The notes under the pieces: model-generated
Seen by the model: the letters and a program-made list of their open reading frames with translations, nothing else
Told to the model about the DNA's origin: nothing
The model's database searches: none
Position numbers and translations under genes: made by a program
In this document: positions 1 through 11,181 of the stretch, piece after piece
Numbering within the stretch: position 1 is the first letter of the stretch
How the letters are laid out: every line of letters starts with the position of its first letter
NCBI RefSeq assembly: GCF_001278075.1
Contig: NZ_CP011340.1
Coordinates: 4,216,001 to 4,280,000, forward strand
Length of the DNA: 64,000 nt
From: Streptomyces pristinaespiralis
GTDB lineage: Bacteria; Actinomycetota; Actinomycetes; Streptomycetales; Streptomycetaceae
Direction of reading: 5' to 3'

Positions 1-1090
1 TGTCGCCGAGCTCGGCGGGCACGGCGACCTCGACGGTCACCAGCAGGTCCCCGCGGGTGCCGTCCTTGCGGACCGCGCCCTTGCCGCGGGCACGCATGGT
101 GCGCCCGGCGGGCGTACCGGCCGGCAGCTTCAGCGTGACCGGCGGGCCGCCCAGCGTGGGCACCTTGATCTCGCCGCCGAGCGCCGCCTCCGTGAAGGAG
201 ACCGGCACCGTGACGGTGAGGTTGTCGCCCTTGCGGCCGAAGACCGGGTGCGCGTCGACGTGGACGACGACATACAGGTCGCCGGCCGGGCCACCGCGCT
301 CGCCGGGAGCTCCCTTGCCGCGCAACCGGATCCGCTGCCCGTCGGAGACCCCCGCCGGGATGCGGACCTGCATGGTGCGCGACGAGCGGGCCCGTCCGCT
401 GCCCTTGCAGACGTCGCACGGGTCCTGGGCGATCAGCCCGCGGCCCTTGCAGTCCACGCACGGGTCCGTCAGCGAGAAGGAACCGCTGCCGCCGCGGGAG
501 ACCTGGCCGGTGCCCACGCACGTCGGGCACACGCGCGGCGTGCCGTTCTTGTCGCCGGTGCCGGAACAGGCCTTGCACGCGGCCGAGCTGGACATCCGCA
601 ACGGGACCGTGGCCCCGTCCACCGCCTCGGTGAAGCTGAGCGTCACCTCGGACTCGATGTCCTGGCCGCGCCGCGGCTGGGTGCGCGTGCCCGGGCCGGC
701 GCCTCGGTTGAACAGGCCGCCGAACACGTCCCCGAGGCCGCCGCCGAAGCCGCCGGCCTGGCCGCCGCCCGGGGCGCCTCCGAAGAGGTCGCCCAGGTCG
801 AAGTTGAACGTGCCGCCGGGACCGCCGGCGCCCGGAGCACGGAAGCCGCCGTTGCCGAACAGGGCGCGGGCGTCGTCGTACTCCTTGCGCCGTTTCGGAT
901 CGCCGAGGATGTCGTTGGCCTCGGAGATCTCCTTGAAGCGCTCCTCGGCCTTCGCGTCACCCTTGTTGGCGTCCGGGTGGAACTCGCGGGCGAGCTTCCG
1001 GTACGCCTTCTTGATCTCGGCCTCTGTGGCGTCCTTGGGGACGCCGAGAACCTTGTAGTAGTCCTTCTCGACGAAGTCCTTCGTGCTCAT
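1..1090 (-). CDS. dnaJ: DnaJ co-chaperone (C-terminus beyond window)
   Basis: Hsp40 partner of DnaK: it delivers unfolded clients and stimulates DnaK ATPase in the cytoplasm. Visible in order are an N-terminal J domain with the HPD motif (EFHPDANKGD, about residue 37), a Gly/Phe-rich linker, and a zinc-binding region with four CxxCxGxG-type repeats (CKACSGTG, CPTCVGTG, CVDCKGRG, CDVCKGSG), so this is a type I DnaJ. The beta-sandwich client-binding domain follows and is cut by the window edge. The ATG at 1088-1090 is preceded on the minus strand by GGAGGGACGTCG. It lies 30 bp downstream of grpE, third gene of the dnaK operon. In Streptomyces hspR usually comes next, but that is outside the window. 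Confidence 0.97.
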   Translation of the reverse strand, partial: MSTKDFVEKDYYKVLGVPKDATEAEIKKAYRKLAREFHPDANKGDAKAEERFKEISEANDILGDPKRRKEYDDARALFGNGGFRAPGAGGPGGTFNFDLGDLFGGAPGGGQAGGFGGGLGDVFGGLFNRGAGPGTRTQPRRGQDIESEVTLSFTEAVDGATVPLRMSSSAACKACSGTGDKNGTPRVCPTCVGTGQVSRGGSGSFSLTDPCVDCKGRGLIAQDPCDVCKGSGRARSSRTMQVRIPAGVSDGQRIRLRGKGAPGERGGPAGDLYVVVHVDAHPVFGRKGDNLTVTVPVSFTEAALGGEIKVPTLGGPPVTLKLPAGTPAGRTMRARGKGAVRKDGTRGDLLVTVEVAVPAELGD

Positions 1091-1120
1091 CGACGTCCCT
1101 CCTTCCGGACGTTTCCTGCG

Positions 1121-3669
<2,549 letters not shown>

Positions 3670-3694
3670 TCACCCGTTGGACCGAGTCAACCAA

Positions 3695-3715
3695 CCTGAG
3701 TCTGAGCGGCTCAAG
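3695..3715. promoter_or_regulatory. HAIR element 2 (HspR operator) of dnaK
   Basis: CCTGAGT (3695-3701), 7 bp spacer, GCTCAAG (3709-3715): two mismatches to the HspR consensus with the same half-site spacing as element 1. The centres are 52 bp apart, about five helical turns, which suits cooperative binding. Streptomyces dnaK promoters typically carry several such repeats. Confidence 0.8.
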
Positions 3716-3878
3716 TTTTATCCCGCCCTTACGTGCAGCTCTTGGCCTGCGCGTGGCGCACCGTGCGACAGACGTCCGTCTGGGAGAGTCATATCCGAAA
3801 AAAGCGGTCAAGAACTCCTCAATGCGGTCAAGAGCCGCCAGGAAGGGACCGCCGGACACGGACGAGAGGGCGCTCCCC

Positions 3879-4430
3879 ATGCCGGCAAAGCGAGCCGTCG
3901 ATCTGACGGGCGCCGTGCTCCTGCTGCTGGTGCTGTCGCCGCTCCTGCTGTCCGCTTCGGCCGCCGTGGCTCTGACCTCGGCCGGCCAGGTGCTGGAGCG
4001 CCACGAGCGCGTGGGCCTCGGCGGCCGCACCTTCACGATGTTCACGTTCCGGACCAGGTACGCGGGCCGCGTCACCGCCGTGGGCAAGGCGCTGCGCCGC
4101 CACTTCACGGACCGGCTCCCCCAGCTGATCAACGTGGTGCGCGGCGAGATGTCCCTGGTCGGGCCGCTCCCGCTGGCTCCGGACGCCGTCCGCGACGGGC
4201 TCTGGCCCGAGCGCGCCCGGCTCGCCGTGCGGCCCGGAATGACGGGCCTCTGGCAGGTCGGCGGGCGCTCGGAGCTGCCCTGGGAGGAAATGACCGTCCT
4301 GGACCTGCATTATGTGGAGCAGCACTGGCTGGGACTCGACCTGGTGATCCTGGCCCGCACGGTGCCCGTGGCGGTCGCCGGACGACGCGTGGTCCATGCC
4401 GCCCCAGTGACCCCGGTCAGGGTTGCCTGA
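3879..4430 (+). CDS. Bacterial sugar-transferase-like membrane protein with altered catalytic dyad
   Basis: Resembles the monotopic phosphoglycosyl transferases (PglC/WbaP family) that attach sugar-1-phosphate to undecaprenyl phosphate. It is 183 residues: one hydrophobic N-terminal segment after KRAVDLTG, then the cytoplasmic catalytic core with LPQLINVVRGEMSLVGP and the RPGMTGLWQVGGR motif. The usual catalytic Asp-Glu of the DELPQ motif reads DRLPQ here, and VGPRP reads VGPLP, so activity is doubtful. The ATG at 3879 is chosen because the conserved core begins there and GAGAGGG lies 8 bp upstream; in-frame ATGs at 3822 and 3648 would add residues without family similarity. It is divergent from dnaK. 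Confidence 0.72.
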   Translation: MPAKRAVDLTGAVLLLLVLSPLLLSASAAVALTSAGQVLERHERVGLGGRTFTMFTFRTRYAGRVTAVGKALRRHFTDRLPQLINVVRGEMSLVGPLPLAPDAVRDGLWPERARLAVRPGMTGLWQVGGRSELPWEEMTVLDLHYVEQHWLGLDLVILARTVPVAVAGRRVVHAAPVTPVRVA

Positions 4431-4560
4431 GCGACACAGATCACCGCGCGCGTGGCTACAGTGCGGCGGAATAAGTGGGTACTCTCAGCACGGACTGAAT
4501 AAGTTACCGCTTAGTAGTAGTGCTGGACCACCCACCCTCGCAGGCCCGAGGAGCCCCGAA

Positions 4561-6846
4561 ATGCAACTCGCCGCGATCATCGTGTCGCTGACCCTGAGCG
4601 TGGTCGGCGTTGCGCTCATCTCCCGAGCGGTCGCGCAGATCTACCGGTTCGTGAAGCTCGGGCAGCCGGTGCCTGCGGGCAGCCGCACCGACGACCCGAA
4701 GGCCCGCACGGTCACCCTGGTCAAGGAGTTCCTCGGCCACACGCGGATGAACCGCTGGGGCATCGTCGGCTTCGCGCACTGGTTCGTCGCGATCGGCTTC
4801 CTGACGCTGCCGCCCACGCTGGCCCAGGCGTACGGACAGCTGTTCCAGGCCGACTGGACGCTCCCGGTCCTCGGCGGCTTCCTGCCGTTCGAGATGTACA
4901 TCGAGTTCATCGGCCTGATGACCGTCGTGGGCATCGTCGTCCTGATGGCGATCCGCCTGATGAACCTGCCCTCGCGGGCCGGCCGCAAGTCCCGCTTCGC
5001 GGGCTCCAAGGCGTGGCAGGCCTACTTCGTCGAGTACATCATCCTCACCATCGGACTCGCGATCCTCGCCCTGCGCGGGCTCGAGGGCGCGATCCACCAC
5101 GTCGACGGCTACGACGCCGCGTACTTCGTCTCGTACCCGCTGGTGCTCGCCTTCGACGGCCTGAGCGTGCCGACCCTGCAGACGCTGATCTACTTCGTCG
5201 CGATGATCAAGATCGGCACCTCGCTGATCTGGATGATCACCGTCGCGCTCAACACCAACATGGGTGTGGCCTGGCACCGCTTCCTCGCCTTCCCGAACAT
5301 CTGGTTCAAGCGCAACGCCACCGGCGAGTCGGCGCTCGGCGAGCTGAAGCCGATGACGTCCGGCGGCAAGGAGATCGACTGGGAGGACCCGGGCGAGGAC
5401 GACGTCTTCGGCGTCTCCCAGGTCGAGCAGTTCTCCTGGAAGGGCATCCTCGACTTCTCCACCTGCACCGAGTGCGGCCGCTGCCAGTCGCAGTGCCCCG
5501 CCTGGAACACCGGCAAGCCGCTCTCCCCCAAGCTCCTGATCATGTCGCTGCGCGACCACGCGCACGCCAAGGCCCCGTACCTGCTGGCCGGCGGCGGCAA
5601 GACCATGGAGGGCGAGGAGAAGGCCTCCGCGGAGCAGCTGAAGGACGTCCCCGCCTCCGCCCTGGCCGAGGCCGAGCGCCCCCTGATCGGGACGCTCGAG
5701 GAGAACGGCGTCATCGACCCCGACGTCCTGTGGTCCTGCACCACCTGCGGCGCCTGCGTCGAGCAGTGCCCGGTCGACATCGAGCACATCGACCACATCG
5801 TCGACATGCGCCGCTACCAGGTCATGATCGAGTCCTCGTTCCCGTCGGAGGCGGGCACGATGCTCAAGAACCTGGAGAAGAAGGGCAACCCCTGGGGTCT
5901 CGCCAAGAAGCAGCGCGTGGAGTGGACCAAAGAGGTCGACTTCGAGGTCCCGATCGTCGGCAAGGACGTCGAGGACCTCACCGAGGTCGACTACCTGTAC
6001 TGGGTCGGCTGCGCCGGCGCCCTCGAGGACCGCGCCAAGAAGACCACCAAGGCCTTCGCGGAGCTGCTGCACATGGCGGGCGTCAAGTTCGCGATCATGG
6101 GCGGCGAGGAGAAGTGCACCGGTGACTCGCCGCGGCGCCTGGGCAACGAGCCGCTGTTCCAGCAGCTCGGACAGGAGAACGTCGCGATGCTGAACATGGC
6201 GTTCGGTGAGTCCCTCGATGAGGACGGAGGGGTGGACGAGTCGACGAAGAAGCCGAAGTCGGCGAAGAAGATCGTCGCCACCTGCCCGCACTGCTTCAAC
6301 ACGATCGCCAACGAGTACCCGCAGCTCGGCGGCGAGTTCGAGGTCATCCACCACACGCAACTGCTGCAGCACCTGATCGACGAGGGCAAGCTCGTCCCCG
6401 TCACCCCGGTCGACGGTCTGATCACCTACCACGACCCGTGCTACCTGGGCCGTCACAACAAGGTCTACACGCCCCCGCGCGAGATCATGTCGGCCGTCCC
6501 GGGCCTGCGCCAGCAGGAGATGCACCGCCACAAGGAACGCGGCTTCTGCTGCGGCGCCGGCGGCGCCCGGATGTGGATGGAGGAGCGGATCGGCAAGCGC
6601 ATCAACACCGAGCGCGTCGACGAGGCACTGTCCCTCAACCCGGACATCGTCTCCACCGCCTGCCCGTTCTGCCTGGTCATGCTCACCGACTCGGTCAACG
6701 GCAAGAAGAACGACGGCAAGGCCAAGGAGTCCCTCCAGGTCGTCGACGTGGCCCAGCTGCTGCTCGACTCGGTGAAGACCCCGCCGTCCGACCCCGCGCC
6801 GGAGACGGAACCCGAGGACGCACCGGAACCGGAACCCGTGAAGTAG
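4561..6846 (+). CDS. Membrane Fe-S oxidoreductase of the EtfD/heterodisulfide-reductase family
   Basis: 761 residues. The N-terminal ~270 residues form several membrane helices, like nitrate-reductase gamma/HdrE subunits. Two ferredoxin-type 4Fe-4S motifs follow: CTECGRCQSQCP (about residue 302) and CTTCGACVEQCP (about 393). The C-terminal part has cysteine-rich CCG-type motifs (CPHCFNT, HDPCYLGRHN, GFCCGAGG). The homologous mycobacterial membrane protein EtfD passes electrons from electron-transfer flavoprotein, that is from acyl-CoA dehydrogenases, to the quinone pool, and that role is inferred here. The start ATG follows GAGGAG at 6-7 bp; an upstream in-frame ATG at 4423 is rejected because the helix begins at 4561. 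The C-terminal tail is Pro/Glu-rich. Confidence 0.85.
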   Translation: MQLAAIIVSLTLSVVGVALISRAVAQIYRFVKLGQPVPAGSRTDDPKARTVTLVKEFLGHTRMNRWGIVGFAHWFVAIGFLTLPPTLAQAYGQLFQADWTLPVLGGFLPFEMYIEFIGLMTVVGIVVLMAIRLMNLPSRAGRKSRFAGSKAWQAYFVEYIILTIGLAILALRGLEGAIHHVDGYDAAYFVSYPLVLAFDGLSVPTLQTLIYFVAMIKIGTSLIWMITVALNTNMGVAWHRFLAFPNIWFKRNATGESALGELKPMTSGGKEIDWEDPGEDDVFGVSQVEQFSWKGILDFSTCTECGRCQSQCPAWNTGKPLSPKLLIMSLRDHAHAKAPYLLAGGGKTMEGEEKASAEQLKDVPASALAEAERPLIGTLEENGVIDPDVLWSCTTCGACVEQCPVDIEHIDHIVDMRRYQVMIESSFPSEAGTMLKNLEKKGNPWGLAKKQRVEWTKEVDFEVPIVGKDVEDLTEVDYLYWVGCAGALEDRAKKTTKAFAELLHMAGVKFAIMGGEEKCTGDSPRRLGNEPLFQQLGQENVAMLNMAFGESLDEDGGVDESTKKPKSAKKIVATCPHCFNTIANEYPQLGGEFEVIHHTQLLQHLIDEGKLVPVTPVDGLITYHDPCYLGRHNKVYTPPREIMSAVPGLRQQEMHRHKERGFCCGAGGARMWMEERIGKRINTERVDEALSLNPDIVSTACPFCLVMLTDSVNGKKNDGKAKESLQVVDVAQLLLDSVKTPPSDPAPETEPEDAPEPEPVK

Positions 6847-6868
6847 CCGTCTCCTACCAGGAGAACGA

Positions 6869-6909
6869 CGAGCGGCCGGACCTGCCTCGGGGGCAGGACC
6901 GGCCGCTCG
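6869..6909 (+). terminator. Hairpin terminator after the Fe-S oxidoreductase
   Basis: An 11-bp perfect stem CGAGCGGCCGG/CCGGCCGCTCG, with a second internal stem CCTGCC/GGCAGG, 22 bp after the stop codon. There is no long T-run, as is usual in Streptomyces. Confidence 0.8.
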
Positions 6910-7067
6910 CGCGTTGTGGGCGCGGGCCGGCGGTCCGGTCCGGTGCCGCAGCGGCCGTCCGGCCTCCGCCCCCTCGACGCCTCATAACCTTTGCCCTTCG
7001 ATCAAGCGTCGTCCATTGCCCTCACCGGCCCCCTCGCACGACCATCGTGGGGCGAGGGGGACAGCGG

Positions 7068-8234
7068 ATGACGCGGGTGACAGCGATACGGGGGTGGGCC
7101 GTGCGGCGTGCACGAGCCGGCACGGCGACCGCACGGGGCGCGCTCTGCGTGTCCGTGGTGCTCATGGCAGCCCTCACCGGCTGCGACCGCGATCCCGCAC
7201 CGGCCGCCGGGAAGCCCGCCGCCAAGAACGGCGACGCCGCACCCCTGTCGGGCCCCGCCACCGCGCCCGCACGCCCCGTCCCGCGCGGCGACGGCAGCCG
7301 CGTCCCGGCCGACTTCAACGGCGACGGCCACCGCGACCTCGTGCTCGACGACCTGGTGAAGTCCGCAAAGGACAGCCACGGGGACGACGCGGGCATCGGC
7401 ATCGTCTACGGCACCGGGAGCGCCAAGCGCCTCGACCCGGCCGTACGGCAGCTCCTCACGCCCCGCACGCACGGCGCCGAGGTCCAGGGCGTCCTGCCGG
7501 CGGCGTTCGACGCGGAGACCTCCTGCGACCTCGACAAGGACGGCTACGCGGACCTCGTCGTGACCACCGACCCGCCGTACGACGGCACCGGCCGCCCGCC
7601 CGTGCCGCTCCAGCTGCTCTTCGGCTCCCCCACGGGCCTCACCGGCAAGGCCGTCGTCCTGGGGATCCCCGGCAAGGCCCGCTACGGCAACGACTGGCCC
7701 GGCCACCCCGTGTGCGGCGACTTCGACGGCGACGGCAGCGCCGACCTGGCCGTCACCGCCTCCGCCGGACGTGTCAGCTTCCTGCGCGGGCCGTTCTCCC
7801 GTACCGGCGCGCCCCGCGCCGCCGGAGCGCCCGTACCCGGCGGCGGACCCGCCCTCGCGGCACCGGACGGAAAGGCCGACACGAACGGCGACGGCGCCGA
7901 CGACCTGGTCGTCCTGCCCCGTACCCGTACGACGGGCACCGCCGCCAAGGGCACGCTCCTGCTCGGCGGACCCACCGGGCCCGGCCGCCCCGGCGGCGGA
8001 CACGTCTTCGACGCGGTCCCCGCGCCGCCCCCGCCCGAGCTCCCGGCCGGCGAGACGAAGCCGGTGACCGACGTGCTCGTGCACGCGGACTTCGACGGCG
8101 ACCGGCGCCCGGATGTGGTGACGCGTACGCACCACGGCGAACGGGCCGATGTTGTCGCGCTGTACCCGGCCGCTTCCGGCCGGGCCGGCAACCGCCCGCT
8201 GATCACCTTCAGCACGGCGGTCTTCCTGCCCTGA
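7068..8234 (+). CDS. Secreted lipoprotein with FG-GAP/VCBS (integrin-like) repeats
   Basis: 388 residues. Positively charged N-terminus and hydrophobic segment end in lipobox LTGC (Cys39), so it is a predicted lipoprotein anchored outside the membrane. At least four calcium-binding-type DxDxDGxxD loops recur: DFNGDGHRD (82), DLDKDGYAD (154), DFDGDGSAD (218) and DTNGDGADD (271), with a degenerate DFDGDRRPD (341). Repeat spacing of 55-75 residues fits beta-propeller blades. The start ATG follows GCGAGGGGG. The function of the propeller (adhesion, ligand binding) cannot be told from sequence. It is monocistronic between a terminator and the next gene. Confidence 0.85.
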   Translation: MTRVTAIRGWAVRRARAGTATARGALCVSVVLMAALTGCDRDPAPAAGKPAAKNGDAAPLSGPATAPARPVPRGDGSRVPADFNGDGHRDLVLDDLVKSAKDSHGDDAGIGIVYGTGSAKRLDPAVRQLLTPRTHGAEVQGVLPAAFDAETSCDLDKDGYADLVVTTDPPYDGTGRPPVPLQLLFGSPTGLTGKAVVLGIPGKARYGNDWPGHPVCGDFDGDGSADLAVTASAGRVSFLRGPFSRTGAPRAAGAPVPGGGPALAAPDGKADTNGDGADDLVVLPRTRTTGTAAKGTLLLGGPTGPGRPGGGHVFDAVPAPPPPELPAGETKPVTDVLVHADFDGDRRPDVVTRTHHGERADVVALYPAASGRAGNRPLITFSTAVFLP

Positions 8235-8374
8235 CCAGCAGTTGGGCGCCCGCCGGGCTTCCTGGGGAGGGCCCCCCGGGGTTCCCCTAGGGGATGTCAC
8301 AGCTCGGCCGCAAAGGCCCGCGTGTCCCCGGTCCGCCGCCACCTCGCGCTCGCGGACCGGGTACGTTCGATTAC

Positions 8375-9262
8375 GTGGCTGGATTCAGGATCGGACGCGG
8401 CCGGGACAACCGCACCCCGCAACGGCAGCAGGCGCCGCAGGCGCCGCCCTACCAGGGCGGTGGTCGGCCGGCACCGCCGCCGTACGGGCAACAGCAGCAG
8501 TGGCCGCCGGCGGGCGCGCCCCGGCAGGGCGCGACACCCCAAGGAGGCGGCGGGTACGGCGAGCCGGAGTACTTCGGCGATCCGCACCCCCACTACGCCC
8601 CGCCCCAGGACCCGTACGCGGCCAACAACCCCGGCCACACGCAGATGTTCAGCGTGAACGACGACCCCTACGGCGACGGCGGGACCTACCACGCCGGCGC
8701 CGTACCGGCGGCCCCGGCCGGCCCGCGCCTGCACTGGAAGCAACTGCTGAGCGGCATCGTGCTGCGGCCCGGCCCCACGTTCCTGCAGATGCGCGACTAC
8801 GCGGTCTGGGGCCCCGCGCTCGTCGTCACGTTCCTCTACGGCATGCTCGCGATCTTCGGATTCGACGAGCCGCGCCAGGAGGTCATCAACGCGACGCTGT
8901 CCAACGCGATCCCGTACGTGCTCATCACCGGCGTCGCGTTCGTGATCAGCGGCCTGGTGCTCGGCGCCGTGACGCACACCCTGGCCCGCCAGCTCGGCGG
9001 CGACGGCGCCTGGCAGCCCACGGTCGGCCTCTCCATGCTGATCATGTCGATCACCGACGCGCCGCGCCTCGTCTTCGCCATGTTCCTCGGCGGCGAGAAC
9101 TCCCTGGTGCAGGTGCTCGGTTGGGTGACCTGGCTGGCGGCGGGCGCGCTGTTCACCGCGATGGTGAGCAAGTCGCACGACCTGCCGTGGCCGAAGGCCC
9201 TGGGCGCGTCGGCGATCCAGCTGATCGCGCTGCTGTCGATCATCAAGCTCGGCACGATCTGA
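8375..9262 (+). CDS. Yip1-family membrane protein
   Basis: About 295 residues from the GTG at 8375. The N-terminal half is a Pro/Gln/Gly-rich cytoplasmic region (RNTPQ-like start, PYGQQQQWPP, HPHYAPPQDPYA); from about residue 120 the five-helix Yip1 domain follows (WKQLLSGIVLRPGPTFLQMRDY, then hydrophobic segments). Streptomyces members typically begin at the AGFRIGRGRDNRTPQ stretch, which is why the GTG is preferred; an in-frame ATG at 8294 has an AGGGG directly in front but no conserved residues after it. The function of bacterial Yip1 proteins is unknown. Confidence 0.8.
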   Translation: MAGFRIGRGRDNRTPQRQQAPQAPPYQGGGRPAPPPYGQQQQWPPAGAPRQGATPQGGGGYGEPEYFGDPHPHYAPPQDPYAANNPGHTQMFSVNDDPYGDGGTYHAGAVPAAPAGPRLHWKQLLSGIVLRPGPTFLQMRDYAVWGPALVVTFLYGMLAIFGFDEPRQEVINATLSNAIPYVLITGVAFVISGLVLGAVTHTLARQLGGDGAWQPTVGLSMLIMSITDAPRLVFAMFLGGENSLVQVLGWVTWLAAGALFTAMVSKSHDLPWPKALGASAIQLIALLSIIKLGTI

Positions 9263-9285
9263 GACCGGCGCCCGCGGGCGCGCAC

Positions 9286-9324
9286 GAGGAAGGGCCCCGC
9301 CGGCAGCCGGCGGGGCCCTTCCTC
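9286..9324. terminator. Strong bidirectional terminator
   Basis: An 18-bp perfect stem GAGGAAGGGCCCCGCCGG/CCGGCGGGGCCCTTCCTC with a 3-base loop, between the convergent Yip1-type gene and the phosphoribosyltransferase gene. The pattern works for both strands. Confidence 0.92.
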
Positions 9325-9398
9325 GCGATCACGGTCCTTGCCGGCCCTGCGGGCCCTGCCGTCCTCCGGTGACGGCCACCGGGCCCGTCCGTCCCGTT

Positions 9399-9896
9399 TC
9401 AGGCGTCCAGGACCTGGCCGCTGCGGCGCACGACGGGCTTCTCCACGCTCCAGGGGAAGTTGATCCAGTCGTCGGTCCGCTTCCAGACGTACTCGCACTT
9501 CACGAGGGAGTGCGACTTCTCGTAGATCACCGCGCTGCGCACCTCGGCGACATGGTCGAGGCAGAAGTCGTGGACGAGCTTGAGCGTCTTGCCGGTGTCG
9601 GCGACGTCGTCCGCGATGAGGACCTTCTTGTTGGAGAAGTCGATGACGTTGGGCACCGGCGCCAGCATGACCGGCATCTCCAGCGTCGTCCCCACACCGG
9701 TGTAGAACTCGACGTTCACCAGATGGATGTTCTTGCAGTCCAGCGCGTACGCCAGCCCGCCGGCCACGAAGACACCGCCGCGGGCGATGGACAGCACGAC
9801 GTCGGGCTCGTACCCGTCGTCGGCGATCGTCTGCGCCAGCTCGCGGATCGCCCCGCCGAACTTCTCGTAGGTCAGGTTCTCGCGTACGTCACTCAT
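9399..9896 (-). CDS. Phosphoribosyltransferase
   Basis: 165-residue type I PRTase. The PRPP-binding signature VLIADDVADTGKTL lies at about residues 92-105 and the SIARGGVFVAGGLA loop at about 37. Members of this group transfer phosphoribose to purine bases (xanthine/hypoxanthine type), but the base specificity cannot be read from the sequence. It starts 13 bp after the dcd stop, so it is probably co-transcribed with dcd in nucleotide metabolism. Confidence 0.85.
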   Translation of the reverse strand: MSDVRENLTYEKFGGAIRELAQTIADDGYEPDVVLSIARGGVFVAGGLAYALDCKNIHLVNVEFYTGVGTTLEMPVMLAPVPNVIDFSNKKVLIADDVADTGKTLKLVHDFCLDHVAEVRSAVIYEKSHSLVKCEYVWKRTDDWINFPWSVEKPVVRRSGQVLDA

Positions 9897-9909
9897 GCGC
9901 TGAAGGTCC

Positions 9910-10485
9910 TCACACCTGCGTCCGATGGAAATTCATGAACGACCGCGAGGCCGTCGGCCCGCGCTGCCCCTGGTAGCGCGAGCCGTAGCGCGCGCTGCCG
10001 TACGGCTCCTCCGCGGGGGAGCTGAGCCGGAACATGCACAGCTGCCCGATCTTCATGCCCGGCCAGAGCTTGATGGGCAGCGTGGCGAGGTTCGACAGCT
10101 CGAGCGTGACGTGCCCGGAGAAGCCCGGGTCGATGAAGCCGGCCGTCGAGTGCGTCACCAGACCGAGCCGCCCGAGACTGGACTTGCCCTCCAGCCTCGA
10201 CGCGAGGTCGTCGGGCAGCGAGATGACCTCGTAGGTCGACGCCAGCACGAACTCACCGGGGTGCAGGATGAACGCCTCGTCCCCCTCCGGTTCGACGAGC
10301 CGTGTCAGGTCGGCCTGCTCGACGGCGGGGTCGATGTGGGGGTAGCGGTGATTCTCGAACACCCGGAAGTAGCGGTCCAGCCGCACATCGATGCTCGAGG
10401 GCTGCACCATGGATTCGTCGTACGGATCGATGCGCACGCGCCCGGCGTCGATCTCGGCCCGGATGTCCTTGTCTGAGAGAAGCAC
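9910..10485 (-). CDS. dcd: dCTP deaminase
   Basis: Deaminates dCTP to dUTP (some actinobacterial forms are bifunctional and give dUMP). 191 residues, the usual length. It begins [15 protein letters not shown], and the core has [25 protein letters not shown], the catalytic [11 protein letters not shown] motif (Glu as general base) and [19 protein letters not shown]. The GTG start at 10483-10485 is chosen because the conserved N-terminus begins there; further upstream the in-frame translation is not conserved. Promoter-proximal gene of a pair with the PRTase. Confidence 0.96.
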   Translation of the reverse strand: MLLSDKDIRAEIDAGRVRIDPYDESMVQPSSIDVRLDRYFRVFENHRYPHIDPAVEQADLTRLVEPEGDEAFILHPGEFVLASTYEVISLPDDLASRLEGKSSLGRLGLVTHSTAGFIDPGFSGHVTLELSNLATLPIKLWPGMKIGQLCMFRLSSPAEEPYGSARYGSRYQGQRGPTASRSFMNFHRTQV

Positions 10486-10566
10486 GCCCCGAGGATACGC
10501 AGAGCGCGCGGGCCGTCCCCAATCGGACACCTGCCCGCGCGCCCCTGGCACCGTTGCTGCCTGCTC

Positions 10567-10785
10567 TTATCGCTCGCCGCGCGGCCCCTGGGGCCCGTGC
10601 GGCCCCTCCTGCCCCCGCTGTCCCTGCACCACGGGCACGGCGCTTCTCAGCCGGGCGCAGCGCGGACACCGGATCAGCCGCCCCGGCCCGATCCGGTCGG
10701 CCCCGAGCTGCTGCATCGGAAACGAAGCGGTACTGAACACATGCCCCTCGGCACAGCGGACGACCGTGCGCTCCATCAGGTCCAT
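10567..10785 (-). CDS. Small zinc-ribbon-like protein
   Basis: 72 residues. It has a C-A-E-G-H pair followed 25-30 residues later by CPRCARL, so a Zn-ribbon formed by Cys/His + CxxC is likely. The C-terminal tail is Gln/Gly/Pro-rich and collagen-like (GQEGPHGPQGPRGER). Start ATG at 10785 with GAAGGGG 7 bp upstream; a second ATG three codons later is possible. No known function. Confidence 0.65.
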   Translation of the reverse strand: MDLMERTVVRCAEGHVFSTASFPMQQLGADRIGPGRLIRCPRCARLRSAVPVVQGQRGQEGPHGPQGPRGER

Positions 10786-11004
10786 CAGGCCCCTTCCCCA
10801 ACGAATGCGGACGAACCTCACATTAGGGGATACCCGGGACACCGCCGCACGCGGCACTCCGCCCGCCACGGTACGCCTCAACTCCCGCGCCCCGCACCCG
10901 CGTCCACGGCCCGCGGAACACGAACGCCCCGCGGCGAAATACACCGTGGGGCGACCGATGGGGTAGAGTGTGCGACGATGCGGCACCGATCACCGGTGCG
11001 CTGT

Positions 11005-11078
11005 GCGGGTGTAGTTTAATGGTAGAACATGAGCTTCCCAAGCTCAGAGCGCGGGTTCGATTCCCGTCACCCGCTCCA
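11005..11078 (+). tRNA. tRNA-Gly(CCC)
   Basis: Acceptor stem GCGGGTG/CACCCGC, D-arm GTTTAATGGTAGAAC, anticodon arm TGAGC-TTCCCAA-GCTCA with anticodon CCC, T-arm GCGGG-TTCGATT-CCCGT, encoded CCA at 11076-11078. A -10-like TAGAGT lies at 10964-10969. Its 3' 44 bp are repeated at 14180-14223, marking it as an integration site. Confidence 0.96.
11035..11078 (+). repeat. attachment-site repeat copy 1 (in tRNA-Gly)
   Basis: 44 bp from the anticodon loop to the CCA end, identical to 14180-14223. This is the usual location of tyrosine-recombinase att cores in actinobacterial integrative elements. Confidence 0.85.
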
Positions 11079-11083
11079 TACAG

Positions 11084-11110
11084 AAGGCCCAGGTCATCGA
11101 CCCGGGCCTT
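11084..11110 (+). terminator. tRNA-Gly terminator
   Basis: AAGGCCC-A-GGTC / GACC-C-GGGCCTT hairpin with a central A-C mismatch, followed by GTTTGTT. The same architecture recurs after the second att copy (14229-14255). Confidence 0.8.
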
Positions 11111-11181
11111 GTTTGTTGACGAACGCCACCCCTGCCCCTGACCACGGAAACGCAGTCACACCCTCGGAAAGACAACAGCCT

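Noticed and set aside
4504..6531. 675-codon open frame opposite the Fe-S oxidoreductase
   Set aside because: Antisense shadow; the plus-strand protein has all cofactor motifs.
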